Shown here: positions 25,877 through 34,102 of the stretch, in pieces | Layout of the letters: every line of letters begins with the position of its first letter | Position numbering within the stretch: the first letter of the stretch is position 1 | Source: Solitalea koreensis | GTDB lineage: Bacteria; Bacteroidota; Bacteroidia; Sphingobacteriales; Sphingobacteriaceae | Assembly: GCF_900182575.1 (NCBI RefSeq) | Contig: NZ_FXSZ01000004.1 | Coordinates: 186,001-250,000, forward strand | DNA length: 64,000 nt | Direction: 5' to 3' | Notes under the pieces: generated by a model | What the model saw: the letters and a program-made list of their open reading frames with translations, nothing else | Told to the model about the DNA's origin: nothing | The model's database searches: none | Made by a program: the position numbers and the translations under genes

Positions 25877-26782
25877 TTATTTATCGGCAATGATTTCAAC
25901 ACCAATCATATAAGAGTATTTTTCCTGACGTTTCCAAATGTCACCTGAATACTTATACCAAGAGTAAATTGGTGCAATCTCTTCACGCTTTTCATATCCT
26001 ATAGCAGGGGCCGGATAATGTTTCAAAATAATTTTTTTATCGTCGTCAGTAGTTGCTGAGGTTGTAACTTCCCCTGCATAGTATTGTGTTGGTAGAATTT
26101 CCAGAACCACAAAAAAACCATTCCAAGGCACGTCTAAATTATATTGGGAAACATCAACAGTAACCCATGCGCCGTTTTTAACGGCATGGCCAATGATAGC
26201 ATCTTTTAATAGTTCTTTTCCGGGATAATCATGACTATCGTCTTTATGCAATAATTTTACCCGGAAAGGAGCGTCTATAACTCCGTTTTCGCATTGCTTG
26301 ATATAAAATTTAACCGCTTTAATGGTGCCGGTCATGTTATTGTCATTGGGGAAGTACAAAGCATGGTCTAATTCCGGATAGGGACAAAATTTGCCATAAC
26401 TTGAATTTTTAAGTGTGCCGAGATAGACCTTTTTGGCTTTAGCTGCGGTTACGACGACGTCCTTAAGTTCATATATTGCCGGTGCTATTCCAATAATATT
26501 GACTTCTCTCGACAATGATTTAATTGCAATAGTTGACGAATTGTAGCCCAATGCAGAAACTACCAAAGCCTGATCTTCTAAAGCAGCAGGAATCTTAATT
26601 TCAAAATCTCCAAGTTTTGATGTGGAGTAAATTAATTTAGAGTTTGTAATAGTTAATGTTGCATTGGCAATAGAACGATTTTCATTATTTTTTTCAACTA
26701 CTTTACCTTTTATGGTAATCTGGGCGTTTGCAGCCTGTGTAACCCATAAAAAAAGTAATGTTAAGTAAACTATTCTTTTCAT
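25877..26782 (-). CDS. Exported protein with carboxypeptidase-regulatory-like domain
   Basis: This 301-residue protein starts with a signal peptide (MKRIVYLTLLFLWVTQAANA). Residues about 22-110 form a carboxypeptidase D regulatory-like beta-sandwich (ITIKGKVVEKNNENRSIANA, then LGDFEIKIP and VVSALGYNSSTIAI). The remaining 190 residues are a Bacteroidota-type extension of unknown function (DALYFPNDNNM-like region, WVTVDVSQYNLDVPWNGFFVVLE). It is the last gene of a three-gene operon, 3 nt after the transglycosylase stop codon. It may be an envelope accessory protein. No enzymatic residues are recognised. Confidence 0.8.
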   Translation of the reverse strand: MKRIVYLTLLFLWVTQAANAQITIKGKVVEKNNENRSIANATLTITNSKLIYSTSKLGDFEIKIPAALEDQALVVSALGYNSSTIAIKSLSREVNIIGIAPAIYELKDVVVTAAKAKKVYLGTLKNSSYGKFCPYPELDHALYFPNDNNMTGTIKAVKFYIKQCENGVIDAPFRVKLLHKDDSHDYPGKELLKDAIIGHAVKNGAWVTVDVSQYNLDVPWNGFFVVLEILPTQYYAGEVTTSATTDDDKKIILKHYPAPAIGYEKREEIAPIYSWYKYSGDIWKRQEKYSYMIGVEIIADK

Positions 26783-26785
26783 TGG

Positions 26786-28918
26786 CTATTGTTTTTTTAA
26801 TTGTTCTTCTTTCCGCCTTTTGCGACGTTCAGCTTTTGTTTCTTTAGGTTGTTCGGAATCAGATTTTTCAATAGTCTGGGTTTTAATTATTTCTTGTGTT
26901 TGTTTTTTAGGTTCTAATTCTAATTCTACAGGAGCCGGATGGTCTTGTAATATTTGTTGTTGGGAGTCATTTTCATCCCCCTCTTCATTCATGGTACTAT
27001 CACTCAAAACAGTGGTCTTAATTACATAATTTCGAGCCGGACCTCTTAATTCCACGTTGTACATGTCCGCCTTGTCGCTTTCGGTAATTTGGCCACGTTT
27101 CAACATTAAGCCGCTAATTAAGTTAAAATAGTATCCGCTGATACGCGGTTTTAAACTTCCATCGGGAAAGAATTGGCGTCCATATCGTTTAGGGCTAGGA
27201 ATAATGCTTGCTAAGAACATTGATTCGCCAAGATTTAATTCCGCGGGTGTTTTTGCAAAGTAAAACTTTGAAGCTTCCCCAACACCATACACGTTCGGCG
27301 CCCACTCAATGATGTTAAGATACACTTCGAACATACGTTCTTTACTTGTTAGTCGCAAATTTTCAATTAGCCAAACAATCAACATTTCTTCAACTTTTCG
27401 AGCAACTGTTTTTTGACGGCTCAGATAAACATTTTTGACAAGCTGCATTGAAATTGTACTGCCTCCGCGTTTAAAACTTTTTGCTTTATAATTAGTAGCA
27501 ATCGATTTGCGGAATGCTTCTTCATAAAATCCTTTATGACTGAAAAAGGCTGCATCTTCAGCTGTTAATATAGAATTTTTTAAATATGGAGAAATGTTTG
27601 CGTAGCTTGTAAAGTTTGGATTTGAAGGGCCAATCATGATGTTACGCATAGGTTTGCCATACTCATAAGGCGTATATACAAATGGCTGATTGATTTTTTG
27701 AAGATTGGTTTTGCCAAATGCTGTGATTCTGAAATCTTGTTTATCAAGGCGAGAATCTAAGCGAACAGAGTCAGGATTCGTCTCATCTAAGTAAAAATTA
27801 AAAGTATATTTTAATTTGCCACTTACCTTTATTCCTTCTAATGATTCAAACATGCCTGTAGGGAAGGAGTCAAAAAAATCTTGTCCGTTTATCCAATCGG
27901 TTTTCAGGTTAAGCTGGTAATTTTTGGTTGGTCGCAACGTGTACTTTATATATGGATGGGCTTCCAGTTTTTTCAGATGAATAGTCGATAAACTGTCGAG
28001 GGCAATGTAATTCTTTCCAATGATCATCGCCGCATCGATTGAGCCATATTCAATTTTAATATCATTGGAAGCAATTTTAGGATGATTTATTAGAAGATTT
28101 CTAATCGACCAAGCTCCTGTAATTGTAAGATTATCTCTTCTATAATCAATATCATCCATTCGGGTGGCAATTGTATCAAAGTTCATTTTGATACCATATT
28201 TCTGTTGCAAGTAAGGGAACTCCACTTTCTTGCCCTCTGCATAAAATTTAACATCAAGCTCATTTGAACCCGGGTTAACTTTGCCATTCAGATGCCAAGT
28301 GGCTTCTCCTTTATTTAATATAAAAGTAGAACTAAGCTTTTTATTGTCAATCAGAATTTCTTTGGCTAAAACATCCGTATGGGCACTATCGTCGGTTATC
28401 GAAGCATTAAAGTTTTTCACTGAAAGATTATTTGGAATTTTATTTAAGGCTGAGTTAAGAATACGATTGGCTAGTTTACCCAGGTCGAGTTCATGTTTTA
28501 CTGTTGTGTCTTGTTTTTTATCTTTTAATAAAAAATCAAAATTCTTAACCCCTTTCCTGCTCACTAAATTGAATATTCCGTCATTCAGTATTACTTCTGA
28601 AAGTTTTACATTGCCGGTAAGTAAGGGTAGAATTCGTACGCCAACTTTAAGGTCATGAATATGTAGCAGTGTATCTTTGCCAATTGGCACAACACTGATT
28701 GCATTCATTTGGACGGTACTTAAACCGGTAAAGTGAGGATTGTTTATTTTGATATCCAGATCGTTTTCGCGACGCTCTTTGGCAATCACTTTAGCAATTG
28801 TACTTTGTAGTATTGACTCACGTTTGTTATAAGCGATGACGGCTGCCACACAGGCTACTAAAAATAAAAAAAACAGGATGATAAACATCCAACGATATCT
28901 CTTGAAAAATACTCTCAA
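26786..28918 (-). CDS. AsmA-like/GT51 transglycosylase fusion
   Basis: This 710-residue protein begins at a TTG codon and has one N-terminal membrane anchor (about residues 12-30). Residues about 35-370 look like an AsmA-type domain (LKVGVRILPLLTGNVKLSEV, then NFDFLLKD). Residues about 440-620 form a GT51 peptidoglycan glycosyltransferase: TAEDAAFFSHKGF with the catalytic Glu, GGSTISMQLVKN, TVARKVEEML and MFEVYLNIIEWAPNVYGVG. No transpeptidase domain follows; the C-terminus is a Glu/Lys/Gln-rich tail. It should polymerise glycan from lipid II at the inner membrane, like MtgA. It is the middle gene of an operon, 3 nt from each neighbour. Confidence 0.88.
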   Translation of the reverse strand: MRVFFKRYRWMFIILFFLFLVACVAAVIAYNKRESILQSTIAKVIAKERRENDLDIKINNPHFTGLSTVQMNAISVVPIGKDTLLHIHDLKVGVRILPLLTGNVKLSEVILNDGIFNLVSRKGVKNFDFLLKDKKQDTTVKHELDLGKLANRILNSALNKIPNNLSVKNFNASITDDSAHTDVLAKEILIDNKKLSSTFILNKGEATWHLNGKVNPGSNELDVKFYAEGKKVEFPYLQQKYGIKMNFDTIATRMDDIDYRRDNLTITGAWSIRNLLINHPKIASNDIKIEYGSIDAAMIIGKNYIALDSLSTIHLKKLEAHPYIKYTLRPTKNYQLNLKTDWINGQDFFDSFPTGMFESLEGIKVSGKLKYTFNFYLDETNPDSVRLDSRLDKQDFRITAFGKTNLQKINQPFVYTPYEYGKPMRNIMIGPSNPNFTSYANISPYLKNSILTAEDAAFFSHKGFYEEAFRKSIATNYKAKSFKRGGSTISMQLVKNVYLSRQKTVARKVEEMLIVWLIENLRLTSKERMFEVYLNIIEWAPNVYGVGEASKFYFAKTPAELNLGESMFLASIIPSPKRYGRQFFPDGSLKPRISGYYFNLISGLMLKRGQITESDKADMYNVELRGPARNYVIKTTVLSDSTMNEEGDENDSQQQILQDHPAPVELELEPKKQTQEIIKTQTIEKSDSEQPKETKAERRKRRKEEQLKKQ

Positions 28919-28921
28919 AAC

Positions 28922-30145
28922 TTAAAAATTTTTCTTGTTCCAGCAATCAATCATTTCAAAGTCTTTCATAGGGTTACTGAAATAACTGTACTCCAGAAGT
29001 GCGTTGATGGTTTTTTGGCCAAGTACTTGAACTAGAAGCTCAGGACGCATTCCTGCTCGCAAAGATAGTGCTGCAAAGGTATATCTTGCTGTATCGGTAG
29101 TAATTAATTCGTGTTTAGGCTTGGTTTTTTGGATAATCTCTTCGCCTTTATAGATATTGATTTTTACAGGCGCATTGATTCCTGCCATTTTACCCAGGGT
29201 TTTAAGATGTTTATTAGCATAAACATTTTGAACTAATGGGAAACAATATCCTTTTTCTGGTTTATATTTTTGGAGTATATGTCTGGCATAGTTATTTAAC
29301 GGAAGACGGGTTTTGATATATGTGTACTGATTGATGATAATTATCCGATCTTCAATCACATCATCTACTTTTAATTTTATAATTTCTGAATACTTAAGTC
29401 CCGTAAAGCAGCCGAATGCAAAAATATCGCGCACAATAGCCAGCTCCTTATTAAGGCTAAGATTGATATTGTATAAACGTTCCAGCTCTTCATCTGTGAG
29501 TGAAAGCTTTAAGGCATCTATGGTTTTTGTTCCAAAGCTTTCAAAATCACTGTTTTTGATCAAATTTTTTGAAGATGCATAATAAAGAAAAGCTTTGAGT
29601 GATTTAATTTTTTTGCTGATCGTGTTATTGGTGTTATTGAGCGTACGCTCTAAAAAATTAACAAATTCAGCATAGAATTGCGCCGTAAGGTTTTCAAAAT
29701 TGAGTCGGAAATCAGCAGCATCTTCAAACAGTTTAAGGTCTTTAATGAGTGTTTCGTATACGAAAACAGTACTTTCTTTTTTTGTTTTTTTGGATTCTTC
29801 GATAAATAGCGCGAGTTCCTCAAAAAAATGGCTTCCGGTTTTGAAAAGATCGTTATAAAAAGCCTCTTTGATTTCTTGAATACCGGCATCTTTACGGCTT
29901 TTGAGTATATGCTGGCAGGCATTCAATAGCTTTATTTTTTGAACCGATAAAATATGATTCATTTTTTCAGTTTGGCCATTCATTTCAGCAACTTTTTGCT
30001 CTTTGGTATTCCAATGTTCTGCCTTCACTTTTAATCCTGTGAAATGCTTAAACCGTTTGCCCTTGTGCTGGAATATGAGGTATATAGGTAATAAGTTATC
30101 AATATCTTTCATTTCTGGACGCACACAAAAGTTCATTGTAGCCAT
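28922..30145 (-). CDS. Tyrosine recombinase homologue lacking catalytic residues
   Basis: This 407-residue protein has the layout of Bacteroidota integrases: an arm-type DNA-binding region (about 1-90), a SAM-like core-binding domain (about 105-205) and a catalytic-fold domain (about 215-395). The spacing of the catalytic motifs is normal but several residues differ. The first Arg is Lys251 (TGLKYSE), the HxxR His is Asp351 (TDTAR, Arg354 kept), and the LGH His is Gln377 (VLGQKT). Lys278 and Tyr386 remain. Strand exchange is therefore doubtful. It is the first gene of an operon with a transglycosylase and is not flanked by phage or transposon genes. A DNA-binding or structural role is inferred. 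Confidence 0.85.
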   Translation of the reverse strand: MATMNFCVRPEMKDIDNLLPIYLIFQHKGKRFKHFTGLKVKAEHWNTKEQKVAEMNGQTEKMNHILSVQKIKLLNACQHILKSRKDAGIQEIKEAFYNDLFKTGSHFFEELALFIEESKKTKKESTVFVYETLIKDLKLFEDAADFRLNFENLTAQFYAEFVNFLERTLNNTNNTISKKIKSLKAFLYYASSKNLIKNSDFESFGTKTIDALKLSLTDEELERLYNINLSLNKELAIVRDIFAFGCFTGLKYSEIIKLKVDDVIEDRIIIINQYTYIKTRLPLNNYARHILQKYKPEKGYCFPLVQNVYANKHLKTLGKMAGINAPVKINIYKGEEIIQKTKPKHELITTDTARYTFAALSLRAGMRPELLVQVLGQKTINALLEYSYFSNPMKDFEMIDCWNKKNF

Positions 30146-30212
30146 TGTTAGTCAGGATTAAGGTTGTAGTTTGGGGAGTTTAAACAAAGAACAATTTATC
30201 ACGTTTTTTAGT

Positions 30213-30220
30213 TAGTTTTG
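30213..30220 (+). promoter_or_regulatory. Bacteroidota -7 element before mrp
   Basis: TAGTTTTG matches TAnnTTTG and ends 29 nt before the mrp start codon, in the spacer between divergent genes. Confidence 0.45.
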
Positions 30221-30249
30221 GCCAATTTTATAAACATATTAACATTCTT

Positions 30250-31326
30250 ATGTATACAAGTGAACAAGTTTTGGCGGCTCTGAGCCATGTGGAAGAACCT
30301 GATCTGAAAAAAGACCTTGTTACCCTTAAAATGATCGAGGATATTAAAGTTGAAAATAAGAAGATCAGTTTCTCGGTTATTCTTACTACACCAGCTTGTC
30401 CTTTGAAAGAAATGATAAAAAATGCATGTACCAATGCCATTCATCATTTTGTTGATAAAGATGCTGAAGTAGTTATTAATATGACATCCAGAGTAACTAC
30501 TAAGGGCACAAATACTTTTCCAAATATTAAGAACATTATCGCTGTAGCTTCAGGTAAAGGTGGCGTTGGAAAATCAACGGTTGCTGTGAATTTAGCCTTA
30601 AGTCTGGGAAAAAAGGGGGCAAAAGTAGGATTGATTGATGCTGATATTTATGGCCCGTCACTACCTATCATGTTTCATTTGGAAGGAGAGCGGCCAAGCA
30701 TTGCCGTTGTTGAAGGGAAAAACAAAATACTTCCTATTGAGAAGTACGGAATAAAACTGCTTTCTATTGGTTTTTTTGCAGATCCTAATCAGGCTATTCC
30801 ATGGAGAGGACCAATGGTGTCGTCAGCTATTAAGCAATTATTTAATGATGCGGAGTGGGGTGAACTTGACTATTTAATAGTCGATATGCCTCCGGGAACG
30901 GGTGATGTGCATATCACTGTAGCGCAGGGGTTCCCGGTTGCCGGGGCAGTAATTGTTACGACTCCTCAAAACGTTGCCTTGGCCGATGCGAAGAAAGGAG
31001 CAGGTATGTTTCGAATGGAAGGCGTAAAAGTGCCCATTTTAGGCGTGATTGAAAATATGTCGTATTTTACTCCTGCTGAATTACCGAATAACAAATATTA
31101 TATTTTTGGACAAGACGGCGGTAAAAAACTAGCGGAACAATTTGATGTTCCATTTTTAGGGGAAATTCCGTTGGTTAAAGCGGTAAGTGAGGGAGGCGAC
31201 TCTGGAGAGCCGATCTCCTTGAATCAAAATCACCCTCTTTCTCATGCATTCCTAGATATCGCAGAGAAAGTAGCTCAGCAAGTGGCTATACAAAATGCTG
31301 TGGCAAACAAAGAATTAGTAGGATAA
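30250..31326 (+). CDS. apbC: Mrp/ApbC family iron-sulfur carrier ATPase
   Basis: This 358-residue cytosolic P-loop protein helps load Fe-S clusters onto apoproteins. An N-terminal DUF59/MIP18-like domain (about residues 1-75, with TTPACPLKEMIKNAC) is fused to a ParA/MinD-type ATPase. The deviant Walker A GKGGVGKSTVAVN is near residue 101, LIDADIYGPSLPIMF follows, and IVDMPPGTGDVH is near residue 215. In most family members a CxxC joins the dimer; here ENMSYFTP lacks both cysteines. The NifU-like gene follows by 46 bp, which supports a shared role in Fe-S assembly. Confidence 0.92.
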   Translation: MYTSEQVLAALSHVEEPDLKKDLVTLKMIEDIKVENKKISFSVILTTPACPLKEMIKNACTNAIHHFVDKDAEVVINMTSRVTTKGTNTFPNIKNIIAVASGKGGVGKSTVAVNLALSLGKKGAKVGLIDADIYGPSLPIMFHLEGERPSIAVVEGKNKILPIEKYGIKLLSIGFFADPNQAIPWRGPMVSSAIKQLFNDAEWGELDYLIVDMPPGTGDVHITVAQGFPVAGAVIVTTPQNVALADAKKGAGMFRMEGVKVPILGVIENMSYFTPAELPNNKYYIFGQDGGKKLAEQFDVPFLGEIPLVKAVSEGGDSGEPISLNQNHPLSHAFLDIAEKVAQQVAIQNAVANKELVG

Positions 31327-31336
31327 TAATTTTTAT

Positions 31337-31344
31337 TATCTTTG
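31337..31344 (+). promoter_or_regulatory. Bacteroidota -7 element before nifU-like gene
   Basis: TATCTTTG matches TAnnTTTG and ends 28 nt before the NifU-like start codon. It suggests that this gene has its own promoter in addition to read-through from mrp. Confidence 0.45.
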
Positions 31345-31372
31345 TATTTAGTCTAAACAAGAGTTTGATAAA

Positions 31373-31663
31373 ATGAGTAACGCAGAATTGTTAACAAGAG
31401 TTGAAGGTGCATTGGATCAAATCCGCCCATATTTAGAGGCTGATGGTGGAAATGTGGAGGTGTTGGAGTTAACAGGCGATCATGTGCTTAGGTTAAAACT
31501 AGTTGGTGCATGTGGCTCATGTCCGATGAGTATCATGACCTTGAAAGCAGGCATAGAACAAGCTGTAATACGGGAAGTTCCAGAAATTACTTTAGTTGAA
31601 GCGGTGAATATTACTGATATGGATGATCCCAATGCTGTAATGCCTCAACAAATGCAAAATTAA
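31373..31663 (+). CDS. NifU-like C-terminal domain protein
   Basis: This 96-residue protein is a stand-alone NifU C-terminal (Nfu) domain that carries a 4Fe-4S cluster between subunits for delivery to target enzymes. The signature IRPYLEADGGNVEVLEL is near residues 17-33, and the cluster-binding CGSCPMSIMTLKAGIE is near residue 46. Length and motifs are normal. It lies downstream of the Mrp carrier and ends in a strong terminator. Confidence 0.95.
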   Translation: MSNAELLTRVEGALDQIRPYLEADGGNVEVLELTGDHVLRLKLVGACGSCPMSIMTLKAGIEQAVIREVPEITLVEAVNITDMDDPNAVMPQQMQN

Positions 31664-31684
31664 TATAGCCAGCTGAGCGAATAT

Positions 31685-31728
31685 AAACAAGAAGAGCCCG
31701 ATTCTATTGAATAGGGCTCTTCTTGTTT
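31685..31728. terminator. Bidirectional terminator
   Basis: A perfect 15-bp stem (AAACAAGAAGAGCCC with GGGCTCTTCTTGTTT, 14-nt loop) lies between the convergent nifU-like and def genes. Confidence 0.88.
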
Positions 31729-31758
31729 ATGCCTGGTCTTTATTCTTGATCACTTAAA

Positions 31759-32337
31759 CTATCTCCCTTTTTTTCTTGCAGGAAACTTCATTTTATAATC
31801 AACTTTAATTGTTCCTTTTGAAATAGCATCCAATCGGCCTTTAATCATCGCTTTTTTCAGTGGAGAAAGGTAATCAGTAAACAATTTACCTTCAATATGA
31901 TCATACTCGTGCTGAATTATACGAGCGGCAATTCCAGAATAATCTTCGGTATGTTCTACCCAGTTTTCGTCAAAATAATTAATCTTAAGGTTTGCATGAC
32001 GAGAAACATCTTCTCTGACTTCCGGAATGCTTAAACAGCCTTCGTTAAAAGCCCATTTTTCACCATCTTGATCTATTATTTGTGCGTTGATAAATACCTT
32101 TTTAAAGCCTTTTAGTCTTTCGCCTTCTTCCCCCTCTTCTTCGAATGGGTTTGCATCAATAATAAATAAACGAATGGAAAGCCCAATCTGTGGTGCGGCC
32201 AAACCTACGCCATGTGCATTGTACATGGTCTGAAACATGTTGCTGATCAGCTCGGATAAGTTTGGATAATTTTTATCGATTGGTAAGGCTACTTTTTTTA
32301 AAACAGGGTCGCCGTAGGCGATAATAGGTAATATCAT
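31759..32337 (-). CDS. def: Peptide deformylase
   Basis: This 192-residue metalloenzyme removes the formyl group from the initiator methionine of new proteins. All three motifs are present: GVGLAAPQIG near residue 45, EGCLSIPEV near residue 104 with the metal-binding Cys, and QHEYDHIEGKLF near residue 150 with the two metal-binding His and the catalytic Glu. The C-terminus is basic (FPARKKGR). It lies downstream of ruvX on the same strand, with a -7 element of its own at 32394-32401. Confidence 0.97.
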   Translation of the reverse strand: MILPIIAYGDPVLKKVALPIDKNYPNLSELISNMFQTMYNAHGVGLAAPQIGLSIRLFIIDANPFEEEGEEGERLKGFKKVFINAQIIDQDGEKWAFNEGCLSIPEVREDVSRHANLKINYFDENWVEHTEDYSGIAARIIQHEYDHIEGKLFTDYLSPLKKAMIKGRLDAISKGTIKVDYKMKFPARKKGR

Positions 32338-32393
32338 TTTAAAATTTAACTATCATGTTAGAACTAGAAAGCACGCTTTCCTAATAATTGCTG

Positions 32394-32401
32394 CAAAAGT
32401 A
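32394..32401 (-). promoter_or_regulatory. Bacteroidota -7 element before def
   Basis: On the minus strand TACTTTTG matches TAnnTTTG in the spacer between ruvX and def, ending about 56 nt before the def start codon. Confidence 0.45.
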
Positions 32402-32416
32402 CATAAAACTAGGGAA

Positions 32417-32839
32417 TTAGAAGCCAAACGAGCGTTTATCAAGATAGGTTTGTAAAATAATTACTGCGCTAACAGTATCAACAAGGCCTTTTTTTTCTCG
32501 ATCGGATTTTTTTAAACCACATTGGGCAATGCTGTGACTGGCCATTTTGGAGGTAAAACGCTCGTCAATTCGCTCAATTTTTATTTGAGGAAACTGCTTT
32601 TTCAACATGTTAATGAAAGCTTCCACATGTCGGGTTGATTCTGAAGGAGAACTGTCCATTTGTTTAGGTTCTCCAACAATGAAATGAGTAACCTCTTCTT
32701 TCGAAAGGTAATCTTTTAAAAATGAAGGAGCATCTTTAGGATGAATCGTCATCAAACCGGTTGCAATAATTTGTAAGGGATCAGTAACTGCAATGCCAAG
32801 GCGTTTGGTGCCGAAATCGAATGCCATTAATCTTGCCAT
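32417..32839 (-). CDS. ruvX: Holliday junction resolvase-like RuvX (YqgF)
   Basis: This 140-residue protein has the RNase H-like fold of YqgF/RuvX, implicated in 16S rRNA end processing and formerly in junction resolution. Conserved elements are MAFDFGTKRLGIAVTDP with the first catalytic Asp, FIVGEPKQMDSSPSE, IERIDERFTSKMA and the terminal KKGLVDTVSAVIILQTYLD. Length is typical. It sits upstream of def and diverges from holB. Confidence 0.93.
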   Translation of the reverse strand: MARLMAFDFGTKRLGIAVTDPLQIIATGLMTIHPKDAPSFLKDYLSKEEVTHFIVGEPKQMDSSPSESTRHVEAFINMLKKQFPQIKIERIDERFTSKMASHSIAQCGLKKSDREKKGLVDTVSAVIILQTYLDKRSFGF

Positions 32840-32940
32840 AGATTTTTTTACAAAAATGCTAAATTATCGGAATACAATGTCTTTTATCATATTCATAATG
32901 TTGTTAGGAAATAGAACTTAGATTTTAGAACTTTACCAAC

Positions 32941-34068
32941 ATGCAATTCAAAGACATTGTAGGGAATAAAACCGTAAAAGAACAGTTAATTCGGTCGGCA
33001 GCTGAGAATAGGATCAGTCATGCACAGTTATTTTTAGGTCCTGAAGGTTCCGGAAGTTTGGCCTTGGCTGTTGCTTACGCGCAATATATCGCTTGCGAAA
33101 ACAAACAGGCTGATGATTCATGTGGCGAATGTTCATCGTGTCGCAAATATACTAAGCTCATACACCCTGATCTTCATTTCTCGTATCCATTTATTGCCAA
33201 TAAAACCAATAAAGTGGAAACCTGCGTTGATGTAATTGAAGAATGGCGCAAAGCCATTGCCGCAGAGCCCTATTTAACCCTTAATAATTGGCTCGGATAC
33301 CTGGATGTAGAAAATAAACAGCCTAATATTAACATTGCTGAATGCCATTCTATTATTCAAAAGTTAAGTTTAAAACCATTTGAATCAGAATTTAAGGTCC
33401 TAATCATGTGGTTGCCTGAATTTTTAGGTTCAGAGGGTAATTCGCTGCTTAAAGTAATAGAAGAACCATCTCATAAGACATTATTTCTGCTCGTTGCTGA
33501 AAACCGTGAGCAAATACTGAATACCATACTGTCTCGTACTCAATTAATCAAAATTAACAAGCTCTCAAAGAATGATATTGCCGATTATTTCATAGAAAAA
33601 TTCAACTGTGATAAATCCAAGGCCGGTAAAATTGCATACTTGGCAAATGGTAATATGGCTACGGCACTGGATGTGTTTAACGAAGAGGAAAGTGAAGAAA
33701 CAGGATCATTTGCTGATTGGATGCGATTATGCTATAAAGGTGATGGCCCAGCAATGGTAAAATGGGTGGAAGGTTTTTCAAAAATTGGCAGAGAGAAACA
33801 AAAAAACTTTTTACGTTACGGATTAAATATCATTCGCGACTGTTTATTGGTGAACAGTAACTCCAATAATTTAATTCATTTAGAAGGAGCAGAGCTGGAT
33901 TTTGTTCAAAAGTTCTCAAATTTGATTAACTTGAACAACGGAGGTAGCCTTATTAGAACTTTTGAAGAGGCTATCTACCATATTGAACGCAATGCTAACC
34001 CTAAAATCTTATTTTTAGATGTATCTTTGCAAATTAACCGTTATCTAAAGCAACAATCGGCGGCTTAA
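32941..34068 (+). CDS. holB: DNA polymerase III subunit delta prime-like protein
   Basis: This 375-residue clamp-loader subunit helps open the sliding clamp. The N-terminus reads FKDIVGNKTVKEQL and the ATPase fold has a P-loop-like LGPEGSGSLALAVAY. A zinc module with four cysteines follows (CENKQADDSCGECSSC, near residues 50-66). The P-loop lacks the canonical GKT, as expected for a delta prime subunit that does not hydrolyse ATP. It precedes the RicT/PSP1 gene by 34 bp, the same holB-ricT order as in Bacillus subtilis. Confidence 0.9.
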   Translation: MQFKDIVGNKTVKEQLIRSAAENRISHAQLFLGPEGSGSLALAVAYAQYIACENKQADDSCGECSSCRKYTKLIHPDLHFSYPFIANKTNKVETCVDVIEEWRKAIAAEPYLTLNNWLGYLDVENKQPNINIAECHSIIQKLSLKPFESEFKVLIMWLPEFLGSEGNSLLKVIEEPSHKTLFLLVAENREQILNTILSRTQLIKINKLSKNDIADYFIEKFNCDKSKAGKIAYLANGNMATALDVFNEEESEETGSFADWMRLCYKGDGPAMVKWVEGFSKIGREKQKNFLRYGLNIIRDCLLVNSNSNNLIHLEGAELDFVQKFSNLINLNNGGSLIRTFEEAIYHIERNANPKILFLDVSLQINRYLKQQSAA

Positions 34069-34102
34069 ATTAAACGCTGATTTCAATATATAAATAGAAA
34101 AT

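Noticed and set aside
29331..29582. 83-residue frame antisense to the recombinase-like gene
   Set aside because: It is low-complexity Ser/Ile-rich and mirrors conserved coding sequence on the other strand.
28922..30145. Integrase as the sign of a genomic island or prophage
   Set aside because: No tRNA, attachment-site repeat, phage gene or composition change was seen around it, and the catalytic residues are replaced.
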